Notes: generated from the letters alone by a model not told the origin. A DNA stretch of 64,000 nucleotides from Bidens hawaiensis (GCA_021521415.1 JAIQDT010001657.1:469415-533414); one strand, 5' to 3'; shown: positions 34,701-46,109, counted from the stretch's first letter. Translations and numbers: made by a program.

Positions 34701-37469
34701 ATGTTGCTCGCACACTCATGATCCAATCACGTGTCCCTCATCGTTTTTGGGGAGATGCCGTTCTCACAGCTGCATATCTAATTAACCGTATGCCCACACC
34801 CGTTCTTCATGGTAAAACACCGTTTTCTGTACTATGTCCAACCGGTACTCCTTTTCCTCTCGCACCTAAAGTCTTTGGTTGCGTTGCCTATGTTCATGAC
34901 CATCGTCCGAAAACAATCAAACTTGATCCCCGAGCACTTCGTTGTATCTTTGTTGGTTACTCACGGGTTCAAAAAGGGTATCGATGCTATAGCCCATCTC
35001 TTCACCGATACTTTACTAGTGCCGATGTCACTTTTAATGAGCCCTGTCCTTACTTTTCTGAATGTTCCAATCCTGTTTCTGATCCATTTGCTGACCTCGA
35101 TATACCCACATCTTCCTTCATCCCCACCATTCCTGTGTCAGTTCCTTCTACCGATCCACTCTCTACTGATTCTGACCCACCGACAGAATCTCCGCCACTG
35201 CTTTTCACATATGCTAGGCGAGGTAGGGGTCAAACATCAGTAAATGAAGAATCACCACACCCTGGCCACAACCCCGAACTACCCTCCGATCCTCCACCTA
35301 CATCCGAGCAATCCACACCTCTCACTACTACATCCTTACCCGATCCACCAACCTCTGATACACCCGTTTATGATCCTCCTGGTGCCCCACTTCCCGATAT
35401 ACCTATTTCCTTTCGCAAGGAGCCCCGGACATGTACTCCTTACCCGATTCAGGACTACGTTGCCTACACTCATCTATCTCTTGAATCTCATGCGTACACC
35501 ACTACCCTTGTATCCTACCCGATTCCCAAAAATGTGACGAGCGCTCTCGCTCACCCAGGATGGAGACAGACTATGGAAGATGAAATTGGAGCTCTACGGT
35601 CCAATCATACATGGGATCTTGAAACACTTCCTGAAGGGAAGCGTATTGTTGGTTGTCGTTGGGTGTTTACGGTTAAACTACACCCGGATGGCTCCCTACA
35701 CCGCTTAAAGGCTCGGTTGGTTGCAAAAGGGTATTCTCAGGCATATGGCATTGATTACGATGAAACTTTCTCTCCGGTTGCTAAAATACCATCTGTCCGT
35801 ATTTGCATCGCTCTTGCTGCCATTAATCATTGGCCGCTCCACCAGCTTGATGTCAAGAACGCCTTTCTTAATGGTGTTCTTGAGGAGGAGGTATATATGG
35901 AGCAGCCCCCAAGGTTCGTCGTTGAGGAGGAGGCCTCGAAAGTTTGTAGACTACGTCGTTCTTTATATGGTCTTAAACAGTCTCCCAGAGCATGGTTTGG
36001 TCGATTCTCTAGTGTTATGGGACAGTTTGGGATGACGCGGAGTGCCTACGATCACTCTGTCTTCTTTAGACACCAGAAAGGGAAGAGGATTATCATAGTT
36101 GTTTATGTGGATGACATTATAATCACAGGTGATGACGGGGTCGGGATTTCCGAACTCAAGCAGTTTCTTCAGTCTCAGTTTCACTCAGTTTCAGGTAAGC
36201 GACTTAGGTCGACTGAGGTATTTCCTTGGCATAGAAGTATCCCGCTCTCCACAAGGAATACTTCTCTCCCAACGAAAGTATGTTCTTGATATGTTAACTG
36301 AATGTGGCTTACTGGGTTGTAAACCTGTTGATACCCCAATGCTTCCTACAAAGAAACTCCTCCCAAAGGAAGGAGATCCAATGAAAGATCCTGAGCGATA
36401 CAGATGGCTGGTTGGTAAACTTAATTATTTAACCGTCACACGACCGGATATCTCCTTTACTGTCAGTGTTCTGAGCCAATTTATGGCTACACCATACACC
36501 GGTCACTGGGATGCTGCCCTTCGTGTCTTAAGATATCTTAAGATCTCACCTGGCTTGGGCATATTATACTCTGATCAGGGTCATTGTCGTGTAGGTGCCT
36601 TCACGGAAGAAGGAGATGGTCGGATATCAGGGTTCTCAGATGCAGATTGGGTAGGTTGTCCAATTTCTCGACGATCTACCACCGGATATTGTGTGTTTGT
36701 TGGAGGAAACCTTGTATCATGGAAGAGTAAGAAGCAACACATGGTCTCCCGGTCGAGTGCCGAATCAGAATATAGAGCCATGGCAGATATAACATCAGAG
36801 ATGACATGGGTTCGTCGTCTTCTCAGAGAGCTCGGGGTTGTTTCTAATGACTTGATGAGGCTATACTGTGATAATCAGTCAGCTATTCACATAGCCAAGA
36901 ATCAAGTATTTCATGAGAGGACAAAACACATTGAGGTCGACTACCACCTTATCAGAGATCGGGTAGTAGGCACACAAATTGATCCTCCTTCCATTCAACC
37001 AGTTCATGTGAAGACAAATTTCCAGCTAGCAGACATTCTAACTAAACCGCTCCGGAAAGCTCAGATAGATTTTATTTGTAACAAGTTGGACATGATTAAC
37101 ATCTATGCTCCAACTTGAGGAGGAGTGTTAATTGTATTTAGTTAGGGTTTTAGCCCATTTGGTTAGATAGAGCCCATGGGCCTTTTATGGGCTGTTAGCT
37201 AGGGTTTAGTTGTGTATATATAGATGTAGTGGCTTATGTATTAAACACACCTTCAAGTAATAAACATTACTTTCCTACAAACCATTTCTTTACAGTTTTT
37301 ATATATGTTTTTTGGTGAATATCATAAATTAAACAACATGCTTTCTACTAATACTATTATTATTATTATTATCATCATCATCATAACGATTGTAATTTTT
37401 CCATTTTGTCATATGCAGGATTGCGAACGCAGAGCAATCACAAAGCTATTTCATCATAGGAATCCTTGA
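28702..37469 (+). CDS. DUF616 / MUCI70-like hexosyltransferase, 7 coding exons
   Basis: Exons 28702-28885, 29770-29871, 30132-30481, 30569-30780, 31664-31920, 32024-32202 and 37419-37469 join in phase for 444 residues. A cytosolic Arg-rich tail is followed by one membrane segment (about residues 33-58, KLLFWIFSFAALFSICIATF), giving type II Golgi topology. The DUF616 domain (PF04765) has RFGGHQTLEERE, HCGFAEG, SSCIFGSSDFLRRP, CFVMFVDKETL, GKVPKFLSHRLFPSAR, IWLDSKLRL, NKRLNKYNHTAIDQQF and RAHTPMSNLFSCLWFNEVDR. Arabidopsis MUCI70 of this family acts in pectin/mucilage polysaccharide synthesis; that role is inferred for this gene. The last intron (5.2 kb) contains a sense-oriented copia element, and the terminal exon encodes only 16 residues. 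No lesion is seen. Confidence 0.9.
30985..31370. repeat. TGTTCGTTTATT-rich repeat in DUF616 intron 4
   Basis: The sequence is dominated by TTCGTTTATTTATGTTCGT motifs on the + strand and GAACAT/GAACGAA complements to the right, forming a loose foldback. Similar sequence fills MOG1 intron 5 (about 40430-40830). No termini or target duplication could be fixed. Confidence 0.45.
32395..32406 (+). promoter_or_regulatory. Primer-binding site (initiator tRNA-Met type)
   Basis: TGGTATCAGAGC is the standard primer-binding site of plant copia elements and lies directly after the LTR. Confidence 0.9.
32819..37118 (+). pseudogene. Copia gag-pol polyprotein with one stop and one frameshift
   Basis: The frame starts at ATG 32819, hits TAA at 32906-32908 (after KLD, before NWGSW), then stays open from 32957 to about 36190. 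There it shifts one register and continues to the stop at 37116-37118. Domains in order: UBN2-type gag, zinc knuckle CHYCKEPGHTKWDC (~33560), aspartic protease IIDSGATHHM (~33825), GAG-pre-integrase HHCC (~34205-34330), integrase core (SDVWGP, IDDYSR, SDNAKEY, SERKNRH), RT (GCRWVFTVKLHPDGS, DVKNAFLNG, YVDDII at ~36104) and RNase H (STTGYCVFVGGNLVSW, SAESEYRAM, KHIEVDYH). All domains are present, so it is a recently inactivated copy. Confidence 0.9.
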
Positions 37470-39165
37470 CTGACGGGCCCACAAATATATAGGGGTTCGT
37501 CTCCCCGTACCGTGCGATGCTCCAAGGTTTGTTCTTCATTTTGTTTTCTGGTATAAATAGTTTTCGTGTGAAAAATGATTACAGAGTAACAGAAGTATAT
37601 TATTTCATTAAGAACCTAATTTTTGAATAAAATGATTTGACCGCATATACATATAATAGACTTTTGTCTGATATATATTTTGGGTAAATGACTATGGGTT
37701 TATAACTGAAGTAAACTTTTTTATTATTATCATGCAGTTGAGTAATAAGCTGGTTTTGTTCAACATAAATTTTTGAAGCTTTTGTTGCATTCCCCGCCTT
37801 AAAAGTGAAGGGACTTCTGCAAATATAGTCAGGTGTCGAATGAAGACCCTTCGGTTAGTTTAGGATCCATTTTGTTGTAGATGTAGTCGCCTTAAATTCT
37901 CCGCATAAGTTGAAAAGGTATAGATAGTGGCTGTAAACGGAGTATCCCAAATACTTCACGCTAGGATTATTGTAATTGTAGATTAGCACTCTTATTTTTT
38001 CGGGTTTGGGAATAAATTGAACAGTTTATGGAATTCGTAATTATTTAATATTACAGTAAAGCTATTTTTTATTGCTGTGTAATTATTTGTTTGTAACAAT
38101 ATAGAGGATCCATTACCGACAAGGACAGATTGAGATTATATGTCTTAACATTATATGTAGTAGCTCTGGTATCCGCATGCCATCTGAAGTGTGATGTGCA
38201 AACTACAAAGTGCGCGTGAATGCTCTAACTTGCAATATGACTGAATCGTTCGAAGCTCCTGTACGAAGCCTATGGTGTCTTGAATGTTGTGTACATCGAG
38301 TGTACTAACAATTGTGTGTGCTAATTTCATGATTTGATTAACTATTGTTGTGTTCAATATAAGTGTTGATTTCTTTTATTTCCTCTCAATACCCTTTGTT
38401 TAATGTATGATGTTTGAAACTAAATTGTTACTAAACATGTTATTATAGAGGTTTTCAAAGCTAATTGTTACCAACTTGGGAGAAATCACTGGCTTTTAAA
38501 GCTAAATTGTTACAAAAACATGTTATGATTTGACTATCTATTGATACTAGTATTGTTGTTTTCTTGGTAACGAAGAGAAGAGCGACACAATTTGCATAAT
38601 ACATAATCTGTGGGCCTCTTGTCAGTCGCCGTCTGGTTAACGTTCGTAGAACCCGCACAAGATTCGACTATGGCTAGATGCTTGGGTTGTCGTTTAACGG
38701 TATCAATGTGTGTCGTAAAAGCGTTGCTCCCCTATTGGTCGAGAAGTATACTTTTATAACGGGCATCAGCGTAATTTTTTTTAACACCGTTTGAAACTAT
38801 CTCCAATACCCGAGTGAGCCTTGCTGATATTAGATGTCAACCAATTCATACTAATTTTCACACGAATTTGTAACTAAAAATTCAAGATGCTAAAGTAATT
38901 TGAACATAAGCACTTTTATGTAAAGAAGTTAATTTATTACAAATAAATTGTTTAGCATATAATAATTTAGCATATTAAAAAAAGAAAAAACTTATTAGTT
39001 GACTAGAAGAAACTAGAAAAACCCCTTATTGCAGGACATATTGCATTGTTCTAGTTTGAAGCTATAATCTCAAAGGTAAACTCTCATATTATTCTTTAAC
39101 TTATTTGTTTCTTGCTAGATAACTACAACAACAACAACTAAAACGACAACGACGACGACGACGAC

Positions 39166-39200
<35 letters not shown>

Positions 39201-39529
39201 GTAGCTTGATACCTTGATCAGAATCAACACAATCTGGTATTGTCACTGATATAAACTCATAATCTTGCTGATATGAGTGATATTTAATACATACTTATCC
39301 TATTAAAATATGAAATTGAACCCAGAACTGAAAAACCCAAAAATTTTATATCCATAATTGATTTGGGGTTCTTAAAGTTTAAAACCTGGTCTTTAAAAAT
39401 TTATCTTTTTTGTACAACATTTGAATAGTCAATTCTTTATGAATATATATGTGTATCTATACTATACCATAATCTAGTCACTAATTTGCAATATTGTTAC
39501 TCATTCTGTTACAAGATTCTTTCATTGAA
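37470..39529. other. 3' UTR of DUF616 and intergenic DNA
   Basis: No gene is supported. Compound microsatellite CGA then ATA repeats lie at about 39146-39200. A possible 5'-UTR exon of MOG1 ends near 39076 (CTCAAAG, then GTAAAC), with an acceptor-like TTACAAG near 39515. Confidence 0.5.
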
Positions 39530-41263
39530 ATGGAACAATTCCCACAAAGACAGTTATTTGGTGGAGCAATTTCTACTACTTTCCCACTTAGGTTTCAGGT
39601 TGGTTTATAAATTTTAACTTATTTCTTTAATCTTTATTTGTTAACCGCGTATATAGTTCGTTTATAAGCATTAAGCAATCTGTCATTTGCAGGATGTGAG
39701 TAATATTCGTGAAGTTCCTGATCACCAGGTTCGTTTATTTCAACTGTTTATAACTTTATATCCATTTTTCCTTTTCATTGTTATTATTTATTTATAAATA
39801 TTTTGTTTTTAGGAGGTGTTTGTGGACCCCGAACGAGACGATAGCCTGATAATCGAGCTATTAGATATGAAGCATGACGTGCCAGATGTTGGAAGTGCTA
39901 CTTGGTTTCTACAAGACCTTGCTAACGAACAAGGTGCCGAGGGCACTATTGTAAGATCACGTTCTTTGAAATCTCTTGAAAGTTGAAACCATAGTTGTTA
40001 TGAATCATGAAACTATTGACTGTTATAGTGTTATATAAATATCTAAAATACCACTAAATTAATGATATTTGTTCAATTTGTCTATTTTCAAATATATAAA
40101 ATGTATATTATTTAAAAACTTTTCTTGTTCAGGTGACGGAACAGTCAGCAGTATTCGAGGTACGGGAATTGGGATACAGAAACACGCCTTCGGTCATAAC
40201 AACCGCGACTGCCCAAATGGTAAACACTAAACAAGAAACTAATTTTGACTTTGTGTATAGTTTGATGAAAATGTTCGACTATTTGTCAACTTTAAAGTAA
40301 AACCGAGACATGTTTTTTTTTTAAATTCGCATAGGCTATTTCCAAGGGACGACAAGGAAGAGAAGCTCAAAATTTTGTAAAGGTATAACCTTTAACTCGA
40401 GTTACTTTAACAGAACAAATGAACGGACACGTACACCAAAAGAACATATTTTCTTGTTCATATCCATTCATTAGCAATATGAATGTGTTCGTGTTCGTCT
40501 ATGTTCGTTCACTAATGTTCTAAGTGAACAAGTTACGAAATAAACAACCGAACATAAGCGTACATTAGTTAAATGCGAATATACAAATTGAAGTCTAAAA
40601 TGCCATTGTTATTACATCCAACATTGTTAAAAGTCAACAAAGGGTTCTAAAATATGAAAATTAAATTGATTTTTAAAGTAATATCAGTAATAAACAAATT
40701 TGATAAACGAAGGAACGTAAATGAAGGGACATAAATGAACAAACGCTCACGAACGTAAATGAATGAACAAGACATGTGTTCATGTTCGTTTGTTTATTAA
40801 ATTAACGAACATAAATGAACTTCCCACATAACGGTTGTCATCTGAACATATTTTTTTTAATATTTGTTATGGTAAAAAAAAAAACAAAACAAAACAAAAA
40901 ACTCTTTAATTGAGTGATTTTTTCAGGTTTATTTGGCAAATTTGCGACTGAAAGGAGCTCAAACAGATGTACTTATAACCGCATACGAGCCTGTTTTCAT
41001 AAGGTATGTATATTGTATAATGTAAACTAATAACATCTTTTATCTTTCTTTTGGTGTTACTTTAGTTTCATGAAACAGATAACTGACTTGTGGTCTGTTT
41101 GTGTTGCGGTTGCAGCCCGTCAAGTGAAAGCGCACGATCTGTTGGACCCGGTCCAACTATGCCTGCTGCAGAGTCGGGACGGACCCCAATAGCCGATGTT
41201 TTTAAACAGGTGGTTACTACATTTAGAGTCAATGATTGGAACCTATTTAGTGTTGGCGTTTAA
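39530..41263 (+). CDS. MOG1: Ran-binding/Ran nucleotide release factor MOG1 homologue, 7 exons
   Basis: Exons 39530-39598, 39693-39728, 39813-39950, 40133-40219, 40335-40382, 40927-41003 and 41116-41263 join in phase to a 200-residue protein, the usual size. Motifs include QLFGGAISTTFPLRFQDVSN, REVPDHQEVFVDPERDDSLI, ELLDMKHDV, WFLQDLANEQGAEG, SKGRQGREAQNFVKVYLANL, TAYEP and the terminal VNDWNLFS. MOG1 proteins bind Ran GTPase, promote nucleotide release and support nuclear import. That function is family knowledge. The gene looks intact. Intron 5 contains a TTCGTT-rich repeat (about 40430-40830). Confidence 0.93.
40430..40830. repeat. GTTCGTT/AACGAAC-rich repeat in MOG1 intron 5
   Basis: It begins with GAACGGACACGTACACC-like motifs and ends with AACATAAATGAACTTCC. 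Opposite-strand motifs in each half make a loose foldback, like the repeat at 30985-31370. Confidence 0.45.
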
Positions 41264-41879
41264 GAAACCAATTTTCGTAATTCTTGAATGAACGATAAAC
41301 AAACAAAAAACCGGTGTCGGGTCATATCTAACACGTTACACGCTCACACGACACATTTTATATAAAGTTCATTACATCAAATATAAATTTTAGAAGTTTA
41401 TTAAATACAATCACAATAAGAGTTAAACGTCACGGTCGCTTTTGCACTCTCGAGGCATAACAGGGAACCGTTTACGGTCAGCGCAATAGTTATAAATCGT
41501 GAACTTCCTACGAACCCAACGAAGCCGACGCCATTGGTAGTCATCAAGATCACGTTACTTCTTCTGGTCCCACCAGTGTTTCCCTCGAGTCGCACAATAT
41601 TTGGCATTGACAGAAGACTGGCATCCGTCGATATGGAAATCTTTGTAATCAGCCACGAATGGCGCCTTTGACCAGTTCGTCTTCTCTAACCCACCCCTCG
41701 TGGCCCAGTCGTCCGCGTTCCATAGACTCGAGTATACCTTCATGGGTTGGTTGAATGGGAACCTGACTCCTAAATGCTTGTTGTTCTTGAACACTCTTAT
41801 GGGTATGTCATCAACAAAAAACCTTCATAATAATATTATCATGCATAAGTTACATGTTTAGATCTTTTATATTAAATGG

Positions 41880-42340
41880 CTGATAACCGAAAAAACCGGT
41901 CCGTAACCGGAAAAACCAAAAAATTCAAACCGAAAAAACCGAAATGAAAATAAAACCAACGGTTTGGTTTTATGTTTTTGTAAAACAACACTGACGTTTG
42001 GTTTCGGTTTTGCATGTAATAAAAACCGGAAAAACTGAACCGGACCGAATTCCTAAGTTTTTGTTTTTTTTATATTTTATATTGAGTAATTTATAAGAAT
42101 TTAATAAAAATGTACTCCAATATTTTTTATCAAATGTATAATAGTCTATTATTTTACAATTAACAAAATTATTTATACCTAAATTCATTATTTTTTGCCA
42201 ACTTTTTTTTCGGCTTAAAATTTTCAAGCTTAAATGGCAAAACCGAAAAAATCGAAAAACCGACAACCGAAACAGAACAGTTTTAAAAACTCCAAAAACC
42301 GAAGTTGTGGTTTTCGGTTTCAAAAACTCCAAAAACCGAA
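41880..42340. repeat. CCGAAAAACC-rich repeat in XTH intron 2
   Basis: Many AAACCGAAAAACCGAA motifs at both ends, in opposite sense (CGGTTTTCGGTTT near 42310), surround an AT-rich centre, resembling a degenerate foldback insertion. No target duplication was identified. Confidence 0.4.
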
Positions 42341-42341
42341 T

Positions 42342-42420
42342 TGTTTTCATAAGGTATGTGTAATGTATAAACTAATAATATCTTTTATCTATCTTTCTGG
42401 TGTAATTATAGTTTCATTAA
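42342..42420 (+). repeat. Fragment of MOG1 exon 6/intron 6
   Basis: TTTTCATAAGGTATGTGTAATG and the following ~75 bp closely match 40993-41075 (exon 6 end, donor site and intron 6). It is diverged by several substitutions and short indels. Confidence 0.65.
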
Positions 42421-43023
42421 TCAAAAGCGCACCACGTACACCCCTATTAATACTTACACTATTTGATAGAGATTCCACAAAACGGAGTATGAGTGAAAAT
42501 CTTTTGTAGGATCAAACCATAGGTATATACGTTGCTCGCGATCACCTTTGCCTCCCGTGAACACATTCGTTTGCAAAATATACGGTTGGCCTGTCCTGTT
42601 CCCTAAGAACTCGAAATCAATCTCATCGTGCTCGGAGTTTTGGGATGCCAACTGTATTTCCATGTTCCAACCATATTAACTAACTTCATTAGAAAAAACA
42701 TAAACTTATATATAGATAGATAAACACAAACATATACATACATAAAAGGCGGTGACAGTGCCAGCTGAACTCCGGGGACCATTTTAATTCTCATACTGAA
42801 ATGACCAAAGAGGTAGGAGCCTTTGGATTGGAAGCCAGTACCGGTGTACTTGTCAAGTAACAATTGAATATGTGAATCGCCGTTGAAGTACTTTATGTGG
42901 TCAAACGCCCAAGTGGGTACATAGTTCTTACCAAAAGGCACCGGTACCGGCTTCTTTGGGGCGGCTCCAACCACAACACCCATGAGAAGAACAAGTGCCA
43001 TCATATAAGCATATGTCCATACT

Positions 43024-43829
43024 CAGTGGCGGATCCAAGAATTTTTTTCGGGTGGTGCACTACTTTAGATGTTTCAATTTCATAAAGTCGGGTAAAAAAT
43101 TTCCGGGTCGGTTTGAGGTTCGGGTCGGTTCGATGGTTCGGGAAAAAGTTCATTACATAACAAAAATACGATAAAATAATAAAAGAAACTAACAAAAACT
43201 AACAAACTAACAAATTAAAACCACCAATCTAACAAACTAAAACTAAATTTAGCAAATAACTTAACAATTAAGTAGTTAACACTTAACAATTAAGAACAGT
43301 TAACATTTAACAATGAATCATGAATGTAAACTTACCTTCAAAGTGGGAGGATAAGAGGATTCGAGTAAGAGTAGGCAATGGCAGAAGGACGGGGACTGCT
43401 GAGTGGCAGACAAAGACGAGGTTGACGGCGTTCCGCGATGGTCGGAGTGACGGGGACGAGTGGCTGACCTGACGGAGTGAGGCTGCCGGCGGTCAGGAGT
43501 TGAAGAGGTTCAGGGACTGGGGCGGACTGTGGAGGCTGGAGAGGGGCTCTAATCGTGGGCTGGTTTTGTTTGAAACCCTAACTGATGTTTGGGTAAGTTA
43601 TTAAAAAAAAAAGAAAAAAAAAAGTTTCAAAACCGGAATCGAACCTGCGACCTCTGGGTTACAAAACCAACATGTTACCATCTAGACAAGCGCTTCAAAT
43701 GTTTATAGAGTGATTCCTTTCTAATTTATAAGGTGGTTCCTTTATTATGTTCTATATATAACTACACTATTATTTCAAAACTCGGGTGGTTCCGAGGAAC
43801 CACCTGTTAACACCGTAGATCCGCCCCTG
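43024..43829. mobile_element. Non-autonomous hAT element inside XTH exon 1
   Basis: The termini CAGTGGCGGATC and GATCCGCCCCTG are flanked by the perfect 8-bp duplication TCCATACT (43016-43023, 43830-43837). The 806-bp element has no transposase. It contains a minus-strand tRNA-like segment at 43635-43695. Confidence 0.9.
43635..43695 (-). other. tRNA-like segment carried by the hAT element
   Basis: On the minus strand there is an A-box-like TCTAGATGGTAACATG, an anticodon-loop-like TTTTGTAA and a B box GGTTCGATTCC, as in a tRNA-Thr(TGT)-derived sequence or SINE head. The acceptor stem is not convincing, so it is not called as a tRNA gene. Confidence 0.45.
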
Positions 43830-43987
43830 TCCATACTCCTTGGTATATTTTTTGAACCATATTCTTCCCTACAAGATAATATTAACAAGAAAACTTTAAC
43901 ATATAGACACTAGACAAAAAAACTCACATATAAACACAACAAAAAAGTATAAAACATGGCCTTGTTTGTGTATTTTCAAAACATTAA

Positions 43988-44551
43988 GGTATATTGATTT
44001 TTATTAATTCCAACTATCGTCTTTTGGTCACTGTCAGTCTCAACTAACGAATTGGCTGCTGATGGTCCCAACTTTTAACGTATTTGTTCATAACGGTTGC
44101 GACTAACAATATTCCAACGCCGTTAGTTACAGGTTGTCGGAAAAACGTTTTTGGCTGAAAAAGCCACATTTTTTGCCGGAAACACCACCTAAACACTGCC
44201 ACCACCAACCAACCACCACCACTTGAGAACCATTAACCAATTCCAACGATGGTTCTAGGATTCCTGTGAGCTCAGTAATTTGAGCTTTTACTAGAAAAAG
44301 GTTCCTAAAGGTCCGAAACAAAATTACCAAGATGTTTGAGATGAAAATGTTGAGTTTTCGGGAAAAAAATGCGAATTTTCCGGCCAAAAACGTTTTTCTG
44401 GCGACCTGCAACTAACAGTATTAGGATTCTGTTAGTCACGGACCGTTAGGAACAGATACGTTAAAAGTTGGGACCACCAGTAACCAATTCGTTAGTTGGG
44501 ACCAACAGTGACCAAAAGACGATAGTTGAGAGTAATAAAAACCAATAAATC
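43988..44551. mobile_element. Non-autonomous Mutator-like (MULE) element with long TIRs
   Basis: Long terminal inverted repeats of about 90 bp share CAACTATCGTCTTTTGGTCA, CAACTAACGAATTGG and CCCAACTTTTAACGTAT. They are flanked by the perfect 9-bp duplication AAACATTAA (43979-43987, 44552-44560), the Mutator signature. The 564-bp element has no coding region. Confidence 0.85.
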
Positions 44552-44560
44552 AAACATTAA

Positions 44561-45205
44561 TAATCATATGTGAAAATAAATAATGTATACTTCAAATAAT
44601 TCACGTATTTTAGAACTATATAGTTATAATTTAACACTATATAGTTATAATTTAACTTCATGTACTTAAACATGTACTACTGAACCTAAAAAAATGTTTA
44701 TGTTATAATTTTTTTTGTACACATAGCTTTCTAACACCACAAGAAAATTCTAATGACACTTTTATTTGAGCATAAATCATCCATATTTATAAATACAACT
44801 AAATAAGGAACTGTAGATTAAAACACCCTTACCTTAAAATCTTAAGTACTAGGAAAAACACTTTGTGTTCTCCCTTTGGAAGTTATATATCTTTAGTTGT
44901 TTCTTGTTTGATTGGAGACTTGAATCTTTATGGTTAAATACTCACCCAATGATGCCTTCTTTAGAGGCAATGTCACATCTGGCCACCATCCAGCCCAACA
45001 CAACTTTATGGATGAATATTTTTAATATGTTGTTTCAGTTTTAAGTTTTATGCTTTCACTAAACCATCTTTAAATGTTCCTCTAAAATTTATACTTTTTA
45101 TTTTACAATAATTTCTCTTTTTAAAGAGATTTTAGAGGAAATATATTGAAGTTATCCTATACAACTTTATTTATTTATGATTTATAATATTTCTGATATT
45201 AGGAT
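44561..45205. other. AT-rich intergenic DNA
   Basis: No gene or clear repeat boundary is seen. Confidence 0.5.
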
Positions 45206-45766
45206 TAATTTCATTTATACCCTTTACAAATAAGATAAATATTATATATACCCAAGTAAAAATTGAAATATCATATATGCCATTGCAAAATAACTAAAAT
45301 AGCATATATGGTCTTTATAAAACAGTTAAAGTATCATACATACCCCTATTTATTAATACTAATTTAATAAATGACCATTTTATCGTTATTTTTCAAAAAA
45401 TTTAACTTACATATATGCACATTTTTAACTAATAGACCATTTTACCCCTTCCAATTATATAATGTGTTTAACCCTATGTTATTATTTTAATTTTAATCGA
45501 TTTTTCTCACCTTTAACGACAACCAAATCGTCTCTCGTCACTTCTTCAAAATTTCAAACTATTCGAAGATTTATCGTATCGAATGGTTTACATTATAAAC
45601 CTTTTATCTTATCTAATCAAACTAGAGTAATATGGTCATTATTTTATTTTTTAATGAATTGGGTATATATGATATATTAATACTATGCGATGGCACATAT
45701 GATGTTTTTAGTTTTGCATGAGTATATATGATATTTTTAATATTTGTAACGGTATATATGAAATTG
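45206..45766. repeat. Foldback element with ~110-bp degenerate inverted repeats
   Basis: AATTTCATTTATACCCTTTA at the left pairs with the right end ACGGTATATATGAAATT. Inner parts (ATATCATATATGCCATTGC against GCGATGGCACATATGAT) also pair. No target duplication could be fixed, so the superfamily is open. Confidence 0.6.
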
Positions 45767-46109
45767 CCCCTTGTTATTGGTAGGTATGGCATTCTATTAG
45801 TTACTATTAGTATTATAATGAGATAGAGAGATACATATAAAAGTGATAATAAACTATAAGATTTATTTTGAAGATTAAAATCCGGATCGCAAAAAGGATA
45901 GTAAGAGTTAAGATTTGAAGCCATGCATTTAGCCCGATTGTTAATTCACCTTTTTAGCACTAGATTGGCATTCTCATTTCGCTTGTTAAATATTAATACA
46001 TCAAGAAGTTATATGTATTTGACAAATATACTTGATGAATATTTGTTGTTGAGGATGTAATTAGGATTGAGAATTAATCGTATTTTCTTTATATATGAAA
46101 TTAATAATA

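Larger units (their letters stand above)
32226..37294 (+). mobile_element. Ty1/copia LTR retrotransposon (Ale/Retrofit-like) in the last DUF616 intron
   Basis: Two 169-bp LTRs (32226-32394 and 37126-37294) appear identical except that the first three bases of the left copy read AAA, not TGT. Flanks are GTTTA and GTTTT, an imperfect 5-bp duplication. The primer-binding site TGGTATCAGAGC follows the left LTR directly and a GAGGAGGAG polypurine tract precedes the right one. Very short LTRs and a single gag-pol frame suit the Ale/Retrofit lineage (inference). It is in the same orientation as the host gene. Confidence 0.9.
41423..43860 (-). pseudogene. XTH: Xyloglucan endotransglucosylase/hydrolase (XTH, GH16) pseudogene
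   Basis: Exon 1 starts at ATG 43860, is interrupted by a hAT element at 43024-43829, and resumes from 43015 to 42742. Exon 2 is 42458-42651 and exon 3 is 41423-41822. The product would have a signal peptide, then [20 protein letters not shown], the catalytic [11 protein letters not shown] followed by an RTGQP N-glycosylation region (exon 2), and the XET C-terminal domain ([19 protein letters not shown]). Lesions are the hAT insertion in the signal-peptide codons, one missing base in exon 1 at the GTVTAFY segment (~42765), and TAA at 41555-41557 directly after WWDQKK, with [18 protein letters not shown] continuing in frame beyond. Intron 2 (about 635 bp) holds repeats and a MOG1 fragment. XTHs remodel wall xyloglucan. 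Confidence 0.85.
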
